From NCBI GenBank assembly GCA_035079385.1, contig JAVHKY010000012.1, forward strand, positions 7,344,501 through 7,408,500: a stretch of 64,000 bases of DNA, written 5' to 3'. Positions 30,790-43,143 of the stretch are shown here, in pieces (the stretch's first letter is position 1; each line of letters begins with the position of its first letter). Under the pieces are notes generated by a model. It saw nothing but the letters and a program-made list of their open reading frames with translations, was not told where the DNA came from and did not search any database. The DNA is from Aspidiotus rigidus. Lineage: Eukaryota; Arthropoda; Insecta; Hemiptera; Diaspididae. The position numbers and the translations under genes are program-made.

Positions 30790-31632
30790 GTAAAACGAAT
30801 GGAGTAATTTAAATAAAACCACAGAAATGCAAACACACCGGAGCGCTTCCGATTAATAAACCATTGTCAACGGGGACGTGAAAGCAACTGAACCGACACC
30901 GGCCGGCAACAAAAAACTACCGAGGAAATCATGACTGAACTAGCGAGTCATCACAATGTGAACCATACTCATAAACTAGTTCAGTCAACCCCTCATCAGG
31001 TATGTACCTGTTGAGCACATTTAGGTTGTCGTTATTCAGACGGCGAATGATTTCAATGTGTTCTAGCGCGGTAAGTCTGAAAAACGAGGACTCTCTATGG
31101 AGGAGGGACTCAGATCCCTTTTTGAAGCCATGGCCAGTGGTAATAAGATGGTCCGCAAATGCCGAATCACCCAATTTCTTCTTTTCCCACGCCTTCCTAT
31201 GCTCATCAATTCTAATTTTGAGCTGACATCCAGTCTCACCTATATAGATTCCATTACAGTCATTACACTCCATTTTGTAAACCCCGCTTCTTACGACCAG
31301 TGGGATGGGGTCCTTTAACTTGACGAACAGACTTTTTACAGTCTTGAGATTGTAATAGACTGGGCGAAACCCAAATGGGCGGAGGACACGACCTAACTGG
31401 GAAGAGAATTTTCCCAAAAACGGGAGCCTAATCCAACGTTTTCTACTATTTGACGACGGATTACGGGGGAGGGAGGTAGTGGAATCAAGGCTTTCCCGAG
31501 TCAATTTTCTATAGAGCATCAAGTCAATATCTAAGCTAACCTCGTTCACTCTGGCCATGTGCTGTATAGTCAAAAGCTCCCGTTGAAAAGCGAGCTGACC
31601 CAATGGAATACTGGTCAACCGGTGGAGAGTAT
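30790..31632 (-). pseudogene. 5'-truncated PLE: linker and intact GIY-YIG
   Basis: On the minus strand the PLE starts inside RLTSIPLGQLAF and continues without break through the linker, GVYKMECNDCNGIYIGETGC, HLITTGHGF and the C-terminus VYEYGSHCDDSLVQS with its natural stop at 30929. The 3' UTR (30790-30928) matches the 5.7-kb copy. The RT domain is absent. The YIG-following arginine found in other copies is replaced (GETGC for GETGR). Confidence 0.8.
30841..30875 (-). ncRNA. Conserved PLE 3' UTR hairpin (copy 4)
   Basis: Minus strand: GTTGACAAT, stem GGTT, loop TATT, stem AATC, then GGAAGCGCTC. The GAAA is changed to GGAA in this copy. Confidence 0.4.
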
Positions 31633-31810
31633 TGAAGTCCCCGTTTGATACACCTTGTGACTTTGCCCGTGATAAGCGCGTTTTGCGACTGTTATCCCTA
31701 CATGAGAAAGGTTCCTTTTCAGGTTCTTCGCCCTCGGTTCGAGATTCAATCGCCCTGGAAGGGAGACCAGAGGCTTGAAACGTGTCGGAATAGGCCTCTT
31801 TTAATCTCAA
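30929..31810 (-). CDS. Chimeric ORF: unknown N-terminus fused to PLE GIY-YIG
   Basis: A 293-codon frame. Its first ~60 codons (31810-31633) have no PLE similarity and are rich in charged residues and Ser (AIESRTEGEEPEKEPFSCRD). The rest is the PLE linker plus complete GIY-YIG in frame. The nominal start is a TTG, so translation from here is not supported; a real product would need an upstream exon. It most likely arose when the truncated PLE landed beside an open frame, but it is the only complete endonuclease frame to its natural stop in this window. Confidence 0.4.
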   Translation of the reverse strand: MRLKEAYSDTFQASGLPSRAIESRTEGEEPEKEPFSCRDNSRKTRLSRAKSQGVSNGDFNTLHRLTSIPLGQLAFQRELLTIQHMARVNEVSLDIDLMLYRKLTRESLDSTTSLPRNPSSNSRKRWIRLPFLGKFSSQLGRVLRPFGFRPVYYNLKTVKSLFVKLKDPIPLVVRSGVYKMECNDCNGIYIGETGCQLKIRIDEHRKAWEKKKLGDSAFADHLITTGHGFKKGSESLLHRESSFFRLTALEHIEIIRRLNNDNLNVLNRYIPDEGLTELVYEYGSHCDDSLVQS

Positions 31811-31829
31811 AGAAAGCGATAGGTACCTA

Positions 31830-32659
31830 ATTCGCCACTGAATCTAAATTTTCCCCCATCTTGTCGTCCTACTAGTATTTTCCGAGAAGAAGGTACGACG
31901 TACAAATCTTACGTATTTTCCGCCGCATTTAATTCCAAGTTCAAGGAATTGTCTTAAATCTCGACTGTTTCAGGAGAGAAAAATATTTACAGTACTCGCA
32001 TTATATCAAACAAAGAACGAACATACATGATACCAGAATTATGAGAAAAGTTTTGCACGAATGAGAGCGTGGAGAATTTACGGTAATAATCTGGTAATAA
32101 ATATTTCTAACTTTCTTTCTCTTATCCTTTTTCTTTCTTTCTAATTTCTTCCCGTGAAGCCTGCCAGCAGGAGTAATTTCATTTTTATGTGACTCCGGGA
32201 TAATAAATAAATATACTTGCATTCGCGACCATCTTCTTTCCAGCGAGATCCATTAAGTTTTAACGGAATTCGCAGCGTTTCCTCTTAATATACACGAGTT
32301 AACGGCATCGATGATGGCAAAACAATGCGTTACAATGAATGAATGACTCGAGGGTACACCGCACAACAGTCACGTAGTATCTGAAAACTCGAATAATTTC
32401 ATCATCATTTCCATTTTGAAGGGAAAATGCTCAACATTAGGTCAAAATAAAAGTATCGAAAGGAAAATTTAAAATTTCACATAAATCTATTTCCTCGTAG
32501 CTGACGATAATATCAAGAAAGTTGAACCACAGAAAAATTTCAAGTTCACAAATTTACACTTCTAATGTGATCGCCTCCATCTCGTCTTTGGTTTCTACTA
32601 AACCTTCAACAAGATGTTATTTTGTCGAAAATTCGTTCGAGGGAGAACAATGGTCACAT
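31830..32659. other. Intergenic, nothing recognised
   Basis: AT-rich sequence without motifs, arrays or coding frames of note, between the PLE fragment and transposon copy 2. Confidence 0.4.
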
Positions 32660-35600
32660 CGACGTTCTGGAATAAAAACCTCGTAAGTCGGAGAATTGAA
32701 ATTTTTCAGGAGGCGAAAAAAACGTTTTAAAAATTCATTTATGCTCCGAGAGCGATTCTCCATTCACCATCATATTTTTAGGGTATATCTACACGATTTG
32801 TCAATGTTTTGTTGTCGCTACATATTAATGATTCTTCTTAATACTAATTAAAACTGACTTACGAGGTTTTCATTTTAATGTTACTCGACTTACGTGATTT
32901 TAGAAGTTACGAAATACGACTTACGAGATTTTCATTTTAATCTTACTCGACATACGTGATTTTAGAATGTACAAAAGACGACTTACAAGATTTTAATTTT
33001 AAATTTTACTCTTATACTTGGTCACAAAGACGACTTACGAATATTTTTTCATTAAAAATTTCGTGATGTAATTGAACTATAAGCATTATTTTCTCGTTAA
33101 TGTCCTAAAAATTGTTCTAAAATAAGTTTAGTTATAGGTAGATAACTTGGAAATAATTATTTTTGCTAATTTTTAATTTTAATTTTAAGACTAATGTACC
33201 TAGGCGTAAGATACAAGAGATCATAATGTGAATTAAATTTATGTAGTGTAAGTAAAAAGTTTGGATAGAAAATAGCGTAAGAAGGAATTAATGTTAAGAA
33301 AATCTTAAAATATCAACTTATTTTACTAGGTACCTAATATAGATGCGAAATATTCATACTGTTCTGAGATACTACACGTCTTCAGTGAGGTACATTATCT
33401 CAGAACAAATGAGTGTCGCGAGGTAAAACGTGTTTAAGGGCCTGGATGTGACTCCATTTGGTATGATCGATTCGCTGTCGCTGAGAGAACAGTCTGAGAG
33501 CTTTTTGTGGCTACAAACTTTTCGATCTGCGGGCACGTTTCATCGGAGACCATTCGTCCGAATGGCGTAATTTGTATGATAAGATTCCATCCGGTTCATA
33601 CTTCAGTGCCCGTAGATCTACGACAACCGGATCTCCCTTCTTCGATCCTGGACGTATGGACGGATAATATTCCATTTTGGAGTAGTCACAAAATTCTTCA
33701 TGGTGCCAATACTTAACACGATACGGTCTCGGATTGATTCTAGCTGTTTTGCAGAAGGTCAGATATGAACTTGGTAAGTAAACTTCTTTTTCCCGGAATT
33801 TTTGTTTAATGGTAGAGTGCATCGAGTCGCACTCCATCTGAGTGTGGCCTTTCTCGAGGTATTTCTGGATAATGGTTATTTTTCTTTCCATTGAGAGGTT
33901 AATCAAAGCGTTCGATACCACCGAATTCCGGTTTTGATAGCAACAGCCATCGCTCCATAATATAATTTCGTCCCCTTCTTCAAATGGTACATTATCCTCC
34001 ACAAATGAAGTAATTAACGTTGCAAACACATTGGCACTTAAGTCCCCCTCCGATTCATCCCATAAGTTGCAGTAGCCTTCTTGAGTTCGCGCATCGTAGA
34101 CAGTGAAGTTATGTACGACCATTTTTGACTTATAGTAGCCGGCCGAGGCTCTCACAACTGGGCAAACCATCACTGCCTGAACATCCATCGAAAATACGAA
34201 TTTCTTTTCTTTATTCGCCAAATCTTTCTTCTTTTCTTCCTGAGCCTCATTTTTGTTGTGAATATGGGCTTCATACTGTTCGTCAGTGATATCAAGATTT
34301 TTCAAATCGTGCCCCACGCAGATATCGCATTGATCTTTTCGCGGGCTAAAGATGCTACATTTGAGCTCTTCGAAAACGTCGTTGAAAACTGTGAACTCAA
34401 CTGGCTTAGCTTTCTTGATATCTAGGCAATACAGTTTGTACTCGCGATAAATATGAGCTTTACTTTCCCATATGGGCTCCAAAAATAGTCGTTCCGTATC
34501 CTCACGTACATAGTGAGATGGCATTTTTGGCAGTAGTTCAAGGTATTCCTTGACTACTTTCCTCTTTCCCAAATAGCCAATGAGTCGTTTGTTTTGGTCA
34601 GACGGAGACCTTTGACTTTTGTCGCCAATCCATTGTAAAACAGCGGATTCCCCTAGACCTAAAGTACTGAGGAACATTTTTTTGCATACGCGAACAAGGC
34701 TAGAATCTTGCCCACACTTCAGATGATACTTCAATGTATATTTACGTCGTGAAACGGCTGCTTTTTTATTTCGTGTATCAACGGGCAGTTCTGAAGTAAT
34801 CAGAGTCCTAACTTTCGACTTCTTGGCGGACCAGTCCATTGCCCAGAATCCCTGGAAGCATTTTTCTCGATCCTCCGCCGATATTGTGCCGCACTTGATT
34901 ACAGTCGACTTCTTGCTGAGCTTACATTCGCACCGCGAACCCAATTTCCGCGCATCCCTCGGAGTAAGGTAGCATCGTTTTCCTGAAGGAGTTGTATTCA
35001 AACCGATATACGATAAACCTGCAAAGTTATACAAATCATGTAACTTCATAATTATGCAGATACCTAATGGGTAGACTCGTGCGCCGCCGCCGGCAAATGA
35101 TTGGCGGCGTATTCCGGCGTACGTACCACGAAGCCCACATTTTTTTTTTTGGGGGGGGGGGAGAAGTGAGAAAATTTTCGCCAGCATGCTAAATTATTTG
35201 CAGGTATTCATGTAGAACGGCGACGCGCCGCCATGCGCCGGTTTGAAAAAGGAAATTCGCCTTCGCCGATACAGGAAAAACCGGCGCAAGGATCTACTAA
35301 CAGGCTTAGATAGGAATAATTAATATTGATTTACCTTGTTCTCGCAACTTTTTGTTCTTCTTATAAGCCCACGATTCGGGCTGGGCGTGGCCCTTCCTAG
35401 CTCTTTTCCGTTTCGGAGTCTCATCGTATGTATTTACATCAATTTCGTTTAAAGCTCGCCGTTTTACACCAATTGGGGTGCTTTCGTTTACGTTAGACTT
35501 ATTGGCGCTTTCGTCTACATGGGAAAAACGATTTTATAATCATCAGTAGGTAGGCATTTGAATATGAAAGTACTCGTATTATTCATCCAAGTCGGTAGGT

Positions 35601-36836
35601 ACTCACCTTGATCACTTATTCCATCTTCAGCATCTGTATCTGGTATATAAGAAGGATCATCAGGGTTTGCTTCCGATGGTTCCAAACTACCGTCAGCATC
35701 GAAAGAATCGTTTACTAATATCTGATCGTCTGTATTTGGTATGCAGGATGGACCATCAAGGTCCGCCTCAAACATTTCCAAATCAACTATCTGCTCATTC
35801 TCAACTAGTGGTTGTTCATTCTCGACAGAGAATTGGGGCTCAGGAGTACTGACTTGTAACTGACAAATCTCACCATGTGACAGATTTTCTACAATAGAAT
35901 CTGTTAGTCCTGTAGAATGAAGTCTTTTATCAATGTACCGTAATTACCTATAGGCATACAATTGTCGATTTTTAACGCATTATTTTACCTTTCATGCTTT
36001 CAGATTCGCTTTGAAGATTAGCAGGCTTCTTTTCAAGATTTCCATCTTCCGTTAAAACCAGCTGTCGCTGTGCTGCTTGAACCCAAGTGAACGTCCGGAG
36101 CGCAGTATTAAGTTCCAAATCTTCATCGTCGTCGACATTCGACAGAATTTTGTCATCGACTTCCGCATTTGACGGAATTTTGACATCTTCAGCTCCTACA
36201 CAATTTATGACAGTGATCCGGGTTAAATACTTGACTGTATTTATTAGGCCTACTAAACTATAGTCTATAATTTATGAAATCGGTAGTATAGCCTATTGCT
36301 CAATTTAGGTAGGTACTTACTTTCTAAAGCTAATGTCAGCATTCGTCGCGCCCTTGTATTCATATTATTCTTCCGCGTTTGTTAAAATAAGTTCGTAAAC
36401 TTGAATATTATTTCAACTTATCTTTAAAAAATTTTCGTCTGTGACACGTACGTCGTACAATCATACTGAAATAACACTAATCATTTGAGAGTGCGAAGGT
36501 ACACAGTACCTACACAATCATGTTTAGTCTTGATAGGACTGATACGATATAACCACACATCGGCAGAAAACCACTTTGAAATACTCGTAAGTCGTTCGGT
36601 TGGTTACACGCACGCTAATATGATAAGCTCGTATGTCGACTTACGAGGTTTTCGCGTTAATAAATCCGGTTCTCGACTTACGTGTTTTTATAATTAGTAG
36701 TTTGAAGCGTTTTGGGGCATTTTAGAGTCATGGGGTCAACAAATTCGGATTTCTCGATTTTTTTCACTCAAGAATCTTCAAAAAAACCATTTTGCAAAAA
36801 AGTCCGACTTACGAGGTTTTTATTCCACAACGTCGC
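32660..36836 (-). mobile_element. Multi-exon DNA transposon, copy 2 (uninterrupted)
   Basis: Inverted relative to copy 1 and almost identical base for base, including the GC-rich mini-element in intron 4. Ends: CGACGTTCTGG at 32660 and the inverse of GCGACGTTGTGG at 36836. Length about 4.18 kb. It provides the empty site for the insertion at 18524-20907. No convincing target duplication flanks it (CACAT at the left, CCATG at the right). Confidence 0.8.
33511..36363 (-). pseudogene. Five-exon transposase gene, copy 2, C-terminal stop
   Basis: Exons: 36321-36363, 35989-36195, 35607-35909, 35335-35514, 33511-35018, with the same phases as copy 1. Exon 2 is open here: CAG where copy 1 has TAG. 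The frame ends 36 residues early because AAG (copy 1, 24121) is TAG (33511-33513), giving 746 residues. The zinc-like C-x2-C-x2-H and the candidate D, D and E residues are all kept. Two other substitutions are visible (Arg for Trp in PRDAWKLG, Leu for Ile in TERIFLEP). Whether the missing basic tail matters is unknown, so this copy could be weakly functional. Confidence 0.7.
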
Positions 36837-38530
36837 CCATGTATCTATTCAACGTTCGCCCCGTATACAAAGAGCTGTCAAGATGCTTCTGCAGAAGGGT
36901 GAAAAAGCTGACCTTTCGGAAGTTGGTGACTCGTGGTCAGTGCTCTTGACGACGTCTTCTCACCGTTGTCTCGGTAATTTTCAAAATAAAAATAAAAAAG
37001 GATATCACACGACGTGATGCTCATTAAATTGACCCAATACTGAAGTTACTGAAGTGTTTCTCATCAAGGATTTACGACGTACACGATTAGTACGCCGGTA
37101 AAAGTTACATCAACTTTTTACATTACACTCTTCACTGACGGGCACATCTCAAACCCAAGCGCATGATGGCTGACTGAAAATCTCGGTCGAAAAGAACACA
37201 AAAACCTGACGAACGAGCTACAGTACTCAAACATCGTACATTATATACACGATAAGGTATGGGAAGTGATTTTGAATAGGGTCGACGCATGAAAGAATAA
37301 ATGCAGAATTTTGGAAACAAGGAAAACGGATAAAGACTGTCTATACGGATGAGCGGAAGAAAACATCAGTTACATTCAAATGGAACAATTCCGATTGTAA
37401 AGCTCTAAGTGGATGACCGTCCCGAATATGAATTTTTCAGATAATTTGGAGTGGTCATCTGCGAGTTACCGCATGGAACGCCAGCAAAATGCGTGAATCG
37501 TTCATATCAAAGAACAGAGGCTATACAAGAATTTGTAGACTAAACACCACGATGCTCGAGGTTTAAGGAGGATCGACTCTTGACTAATAACTTTAAAAAC
37601 AGGAAGATAACAAACAGGCACCAAGAAATAATGTTGATGCTTACTCTTGATACAAGTTCCACAGTCTATTCTGTACGTATACATACTAGAACTGCAAGGC
37701 AAGTACAGATTGAACTGTTGACGCCATACTACGGATTGCAAATTGGTGAGAACATAATAATTCGAGCAAAAGGTCTGCCCACGAGCGACAATACAAACAC
37801 TGTTTGTTGACTGAAGCAATTTGATCAAAGTGGTGAAGATCTGAGAAAAGTTCGGCAAGAAATCTGAAATTGAACTCATCTAAAAGAAATTTATTAAGGC
37901 TAAGTCTTTCATTCTCTAGATGTTTCTGTATAAATTAGTATTTGGGGATATACAGTTGATTTTACAGGTCCAACCTCTTATGTTCAAAAATACCACCTTT
38001 ACCTCACAATGTATCGCATATATTGCCACTAGCGCTCCTACTGTATTCTGAATTTGCAAATTAATTAACAGAACTTGAGAAAAGTATCACCATGTGCTAT
38101 CTTTTTACTAAGGCTATAGCCGGGTAAGGGGGGGGGGGAGGGAAATGTCCTTGGTCGGAAAATGTTTCAAATGTTCGTCAAAATGTTGTCCCCAATGAGA
38201 AAACTCGAAATCCAAAAAATTGGACCCATCCGCTCACCCACATGGGCTGCAGAGTCATTTTTAGGCCTAAAATCCAAATGGCTTATCTGAGCCAATAATG
38301 ATCGCACAGCAATGAAACTTGAGGACATTTTAGTATATCTGAACGTTCATCCATGGTATCTTTTTCAAAAAAAACCATTCATATATTCTTTAGTTTCTAG
38401 CTATATAACAAAACTTCAAACTCGAATTAAAAAAAAATCGGGGGGGAGGCACCTGGGGAAAATCATTCATTTGAAGCGCCATGCCCTCTACTACAACATA
38501 CATGAGTACCATAGTCCTCGGTGAGGTGCA
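36837..38530. other. About 1.7 kb with no recognisable gene
   Basis: Only short frames (e.g. 37502-37879 minus) without motifs. A G run lies at 38130-38140. Nothing else is supported. Confidence 0.4.
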
Positions 38531-38770
38531 ACATTCCCAAAAAAATCAATATTTAATGAATCTCTGTGATTTTTCCATGAATAGCGGGGTGAACTATGAC
38601 TGCTACCGCAATAGACCGCGAGAAATCAATGGTCAATGTTCGAGGTGAAAAATACGCACTCCTCCATGAGATGAAATGGGAATGTTGATAGACCAAAAAT
38701 ATATTTTTAGTATTTCGATTATCGATTTGGTCAATTCTTATGTAAACACGTCCACCGATTAGGTGGAGTA

Positions 38771-40819
38771 CGTTAGATTGAGAAAAATAGTTGAAAAATT
38801 CTCCAGTCGCTGGAACAGTTTGAAAATAGAAGAGAAGTGAGAAAATCCACTTTTTCGCCCTAGAGGACCGTGAGTTTTGGTATTTCATTCATCAAATAGG
38901 TCAGTTCTTACGTAAACATTTTCGCCGAGTTTGAAAAAAATGGTCAAAAAATTCTCCAGTCGCTGGAACGTTCTGGAAATGACAAAAATTAGAGAAAATC
39001 CACTTTTTCACCCTGGAGGACCGTGAGTTTTGGTATTTCATTCATCAAATAGGTCAGTTCTCACGTAAACATGTTCGCCGAGTTTGAAAAAAATGGTCAA
39101 AAAATTCTCCAGTCGCTAGAACCTTCTGGAAAGGACAAATAATCGAGAACATCTAATTTTCTACCCTGGAGGACCGCGATTTTTGGTATTTTGTTCATCA
39201 ATTAAGTAAATTCTTAAGTAAACATGTACGCCAAGTTCGAAAAAAATAGTCAAAAAATTTTCCAGCCGCTGTAATGGTCTGGAAATGACAATAAATCGGG
39301 GAAATCCACTTTTTCACCCTGGAGAATCGTGAGTTTTGGTATTTCATTCCACAATTCGTTCAATTCTTATGTAAACATGTCCGCTGAGTTGTAAAAAAAT
39401 AGTCAAAAAATTCTCCAGTTTCTGGGATGCCCTGGAAATAGTAAAAACTCCAGGTACTCCACTTTTCCAACATGGAAAACCGTGATTTTTCATTATTCTG
39501 TTTATCAACAAGGTCAATTCTTATGTAAATACATCCGCCGAGTTAGTCAATAAATTCTCCAGTCGCTAGGACGCTCTGGAAATAGTAAAAAACTGATACA
39601 CCCACCCCTAAGATTCATTTCCTTTACTTTAAAGTGTTGAATGTTTATTTTTGTTCCCCTGAAGTCATAGAGGTACAAATTGTGTTACTAGGAGCCGTGC
39701 ACTTCCATGAAGTGCAGGAATCTCCTCTCGAGTTGAGGTGACAATGCTTCAAATATTGGAATTCATGAGCATGACAATACAAAGGAGATGAGTGTCTTCT
39801 TGTGCCTCGGAAAAGGATTCCTCCACATCATGCGAGTGCACGGCTATCAGTAACACAATTTGTACAGCTGCGATTCGAGGGGGAAAAAGTAACACATGAA
39901 TCATTGTGGTGGGTGTGTATCTTTGATTTTTTAATATTTTCAGAGCGTCCCAACGACTAGAGAATTTTTTTTAATTTTTTTAAAACTCAGGATAAGTGTT
40001 CTTAGAAGAATCGACCATACCAATGAGCGTTTGGAGAATTTATTGAATATTTTTTTCGAAATAAGGATGTATTCACTCAAAAATTGACCTTATTGATAAA
40101 TGGAATATAAAAATTACGATTCTCCAAGTTCAAATAGCAGATATTTTCAATTTTTCATTTTCAGATTATTCCAGCGACTGAAGAATTTCTGGACTATTTT
40201 TTTCAAACTCGGCGGAGGTATTAATATAAGATTTGACCTTTTTGATGAACAACATACCAAAAATCAGGGCTCTCCATGTTGAAAAAGTTGATTTTCTGGA
40301 TTTGGTACTACTTCTAGATCGTTCCAGCGACTGGAGAATTTATTGACTATTTTTTTCCAACTCGGCGGATGTATTTACATAAGAATTAACCTTGTTGATA
40401 AACAGAATAATGAAAAATCACGGTTTTCCATGTTGGAAAAGTGGATTATACCTGGAGTTTTTACTATTTCCAGGGCATCCCAGAAACTGGAGAATGTTTG
40501 ACTATTTTTTTCAAACTCAGCGGACCCGTTTACATAAGAATTTGATGAATGAAATACCAAAACTCACGGTCCTCCAGGGTGAAAAAATGGATTTTCTCTA
40601 ATTTTTGTCATTTCCAGAACGTTCCAGCGACTGGAGAATTCTTTGACCATTTTTTTCAAACTCGGCGAACATGTTTACGTGAGAACTGACCTATTTGATG
40701 AATGAAATACCAAAACTCACGGTCCTCTAGGGTGAAAAAGTGGATTTTCTCACTTCTCTTCTATTTTCAGATTGTTCCAGCGACTGGAGAATTTTTCAAC
40801 TATTTTTCTCAATCTAACG
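38771..40819. mobile_element. Foldback-type element: 2-kb palindrome of ~150-bp subrepeats
   Basis: The two halves are inverted copies: CGTTAGATTGAGAAAAATAG starts the left arm at 38771 and its inverse ends the right arm at 40819. Each arm holds about six tandem units containing TTCTCCAGTCGCTGGAACG, AAATCCACTTTTTCACCCTG and GGACCGTGAGTTTTGGTATT. A spacer (about 39600-39935) contains unique sequence but is itself partly inverted (ACACCCACC at one end, GGTGGGTGTGT at the other; GTGTTACTAGGAGCCGTGCA mirrored). Long terminal inverted repeats made of tandem subrepeats are the hallmark of Foldback-like transposons. No transposase is seen. A partial extra unit lies to the left (38690-38770). Confidence 0.7.
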
Positions 40820-41244
40820 AAAGTGACGATGATGACGAATGTATACTTGCCAAACCAACAGTTTCTCTACCAGAAGCAAAAGACTGTATAATAATTAGGT
40901 GCATTTGTCACACAGACAAACGACATAGAAATTCTTGAATTATTCACAAAAATGCAGATAAAATTCGAGAACAAGGCGTTATTGACGAAGCTCAACTCAG
41001 CTCAACAGAAAAAAATCACTACTTTTTTTGAATATTTTCCGAGTACTGTACCTACATTACGTAACCACTGTTTTCCAAGTTATTGATTACAAATTTACAA
41101 TTCTCTGAGAATCAAACCTCATTCCAACGGTCACTCTTCATTTTTCACCTCCTTCAGCGGGCACGTCTACTCTGCGGCCACCTCCAAACAACGGGCATTT
41201 TGAATGGTGCCTTGGGTGACCGCTATTTCGAGTTCTTACTGTAT
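40820..41244 (+). pseudogene. pogo/Tigger-like transposase C-terminus and 3' end
   Basis: Immediately after the foldback: ESDDDDECILAKPTVSLPEA, then after a frameshift near 40897 LGAFVTQTNDIEILELFTKM, QIKFENKALLTKLNSAQQKK and ITTFFEYF. Acidic patch, SLxEA, lgaFv...ELF and a terminal ITxFF resemble the tail of Tigger/pogo DDE transposases. At 41207-41244 the sequence ends GGGTGACCGCTATTTCGAGT, TCTTACTG and TA, the expected TIR end CAGTA.. with a TA. The rest of the transposase was lost or lies beyond the foldback. Confidence 0.5.
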
Positions 41245-41662
41245 CAACATTTGAAGAAAATCTAACGAACCATATCAGAGTTATAGGAGTAGGATTTTTA
41301 ACAGGGAACCTGTTTTATGGGGGGCTTTTTGAGAAATTTGCCGTGCGCCGTCCAGCGAAAAACTTGAAAAAATTTCGACTCTCGAGCCATATATGATACG
41401 AGAGGGACTTAGAAAAATTTCGATTCTCGAGCCATATATAATAAGAGGGGGACTTGGAAAAAATTTCGACTCTCGAGCTATCATATATAGCTGGAGATTC
41501 GAGAAAAATTTAGACTCTCAAACTATATGATACTAGGCTTACAGTAGGTCTAGGCCTTCTTTATACTAGCTTTATCTAGGTCTAGGCTTCCTTGAATTTC
41601 CAATACCAAATCCCATTTGACTCATAAAAAGGTTCCCTGCGTTCCTCGTTTTTTTTTTTTTT

Positions 41663-41971
41663 TAAATCGGGTATATCTGGAGAACTACTGATCCGATCGT
41701 CAAAAAAAATGCAGGTGCACAACTTCAGATGTAACATTACAACGTGACCAAGTTTCAAGAAAATAATCCAGCAGTCTCAGAGGAGAAGCCCGGACAAATT
41801 TTGATCTATACATACTGCATCCCTATATCCTTATATAAGGAAACCTGAAATTTTTTTAATGACGTGGTGATGATCTGTGACCTCTAAAACGTCGATAAAG
41901 TTCATTTCCCTCTCTTTCTGCCACAACTGTGACGGGTGTAGTACTCGCTTTTCTACGAAAAGTCGGTAAAA
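41663..41971. mobile_element. DINE-like element fragment (3' end)
   Basis: Diverged copy of the 20400-20912 sequence: GGAGAACTACTGATCCGATC, ATGCAGGTGCACAACTTCAG, AAGGAAACCTGAAATTTTTT, CTCTAAAACGTCGATAAAGT and the terminal hairpin CTTTTC TAC GAAAAG followed by TCGGTAAAA. It lies inside the TTAA-flanked block. Confidence 0.7.
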
Positions 41972-43143
41972 CTATTGTCCACCAGTTTGCAACACCAATT
42001 GTATTAATTTTCAACAGTAACTTGCTCCATTTTGCAACACTTGAAAAAATCATCCTGAAACTGCTGACGTCGCTCAACTTGAAACGGTCGATCACAAGAC
42101 AACATTAACTCTCAGTCAAAAATCAAAATTATGAACACAATATGGCGTGTAAAGTTGGTAGCTATTTTGAATGATTCAGAAATTATAATTTTCTTAAATA
42201 CTTGGTCTGCAACCTTTGTGAATTCCTAAGAGGCAAAAGTTTCGGAAATTAAATAAAATACGTACTTATTAAATACATGTTCTTCTGCATTAGAATATAA
42301 CTTTATGCGGAATTGCTTCCTCGAATGTAATACCTATTTCGGTCCGTTAACTGGCAAAATGAGTCGTGAAAAAGCCTACGAGGCCTTACGTAAGTACACT
42401 ATGTATACTGTATATTAGGATTATGTAAATGCAGCCAAGGAGATGTTTTCCAACATACCTCACACGTATGCTGTTACTTGAAGCTTATACTATACGAAGT
42501 ATGTTCTGAAAGTGTATGATTTATGATGGTGTCAAGTTTCGTGGGCTGTGGGAAGTAAATTCTCATAAATGAAAGAGGTCTTTCTGTACTCCGTACAAAA
42601 TTTAATTTCGTACTCTCGCGAGACAAAATCAACTTCTGACTGCAAAATGAGAAAGAGAAAAGAAAAAACTTTAATTTACACTATAAGTTAATTGTTTTTT
42701 CTCTTTTATCGTTTTCAATTTCTTAAAAATAATTTAATTCACATGAAATATCACTGTCATAAGGTTAGATACGCGCATACGACTCGTTCAACTTTTTTCC
42801 GACGTAGTCTGCCTTTAACTCAAATTCTGAAACCATTCTAGAAAATTGTGAAGAACAAGAAATACATATTCCCATCCGAAAGAGAAATTAAAAGTACTCG
42901 TAGTTGAATCAGTCATAGATAAGTAAGTGTGTGTCCGCCACATCTTTAATATACATAGGAATAGAATTATTCGTCAATCTACTCAAAAATTTTCTGGCAT
43001 AGCGAAATAAATGAAAATCATGTTCCATGTCTTTTATATTTTATCAGTCATCTTGAAATATTTCAGTCTAGGCTTCTACTAGGTCAAGTGTTCGAGAGAT
43101 ATTATTCGTTTACCCCTTTACCTATCTTGGCGTCGTATAAGTC

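Noticed and set aside
32660..36836. Target-site duplication for transposon copy 2
   Set aside because: CACAT and CCATG flanks do not match at any fixed length; a duplication could not be supported.
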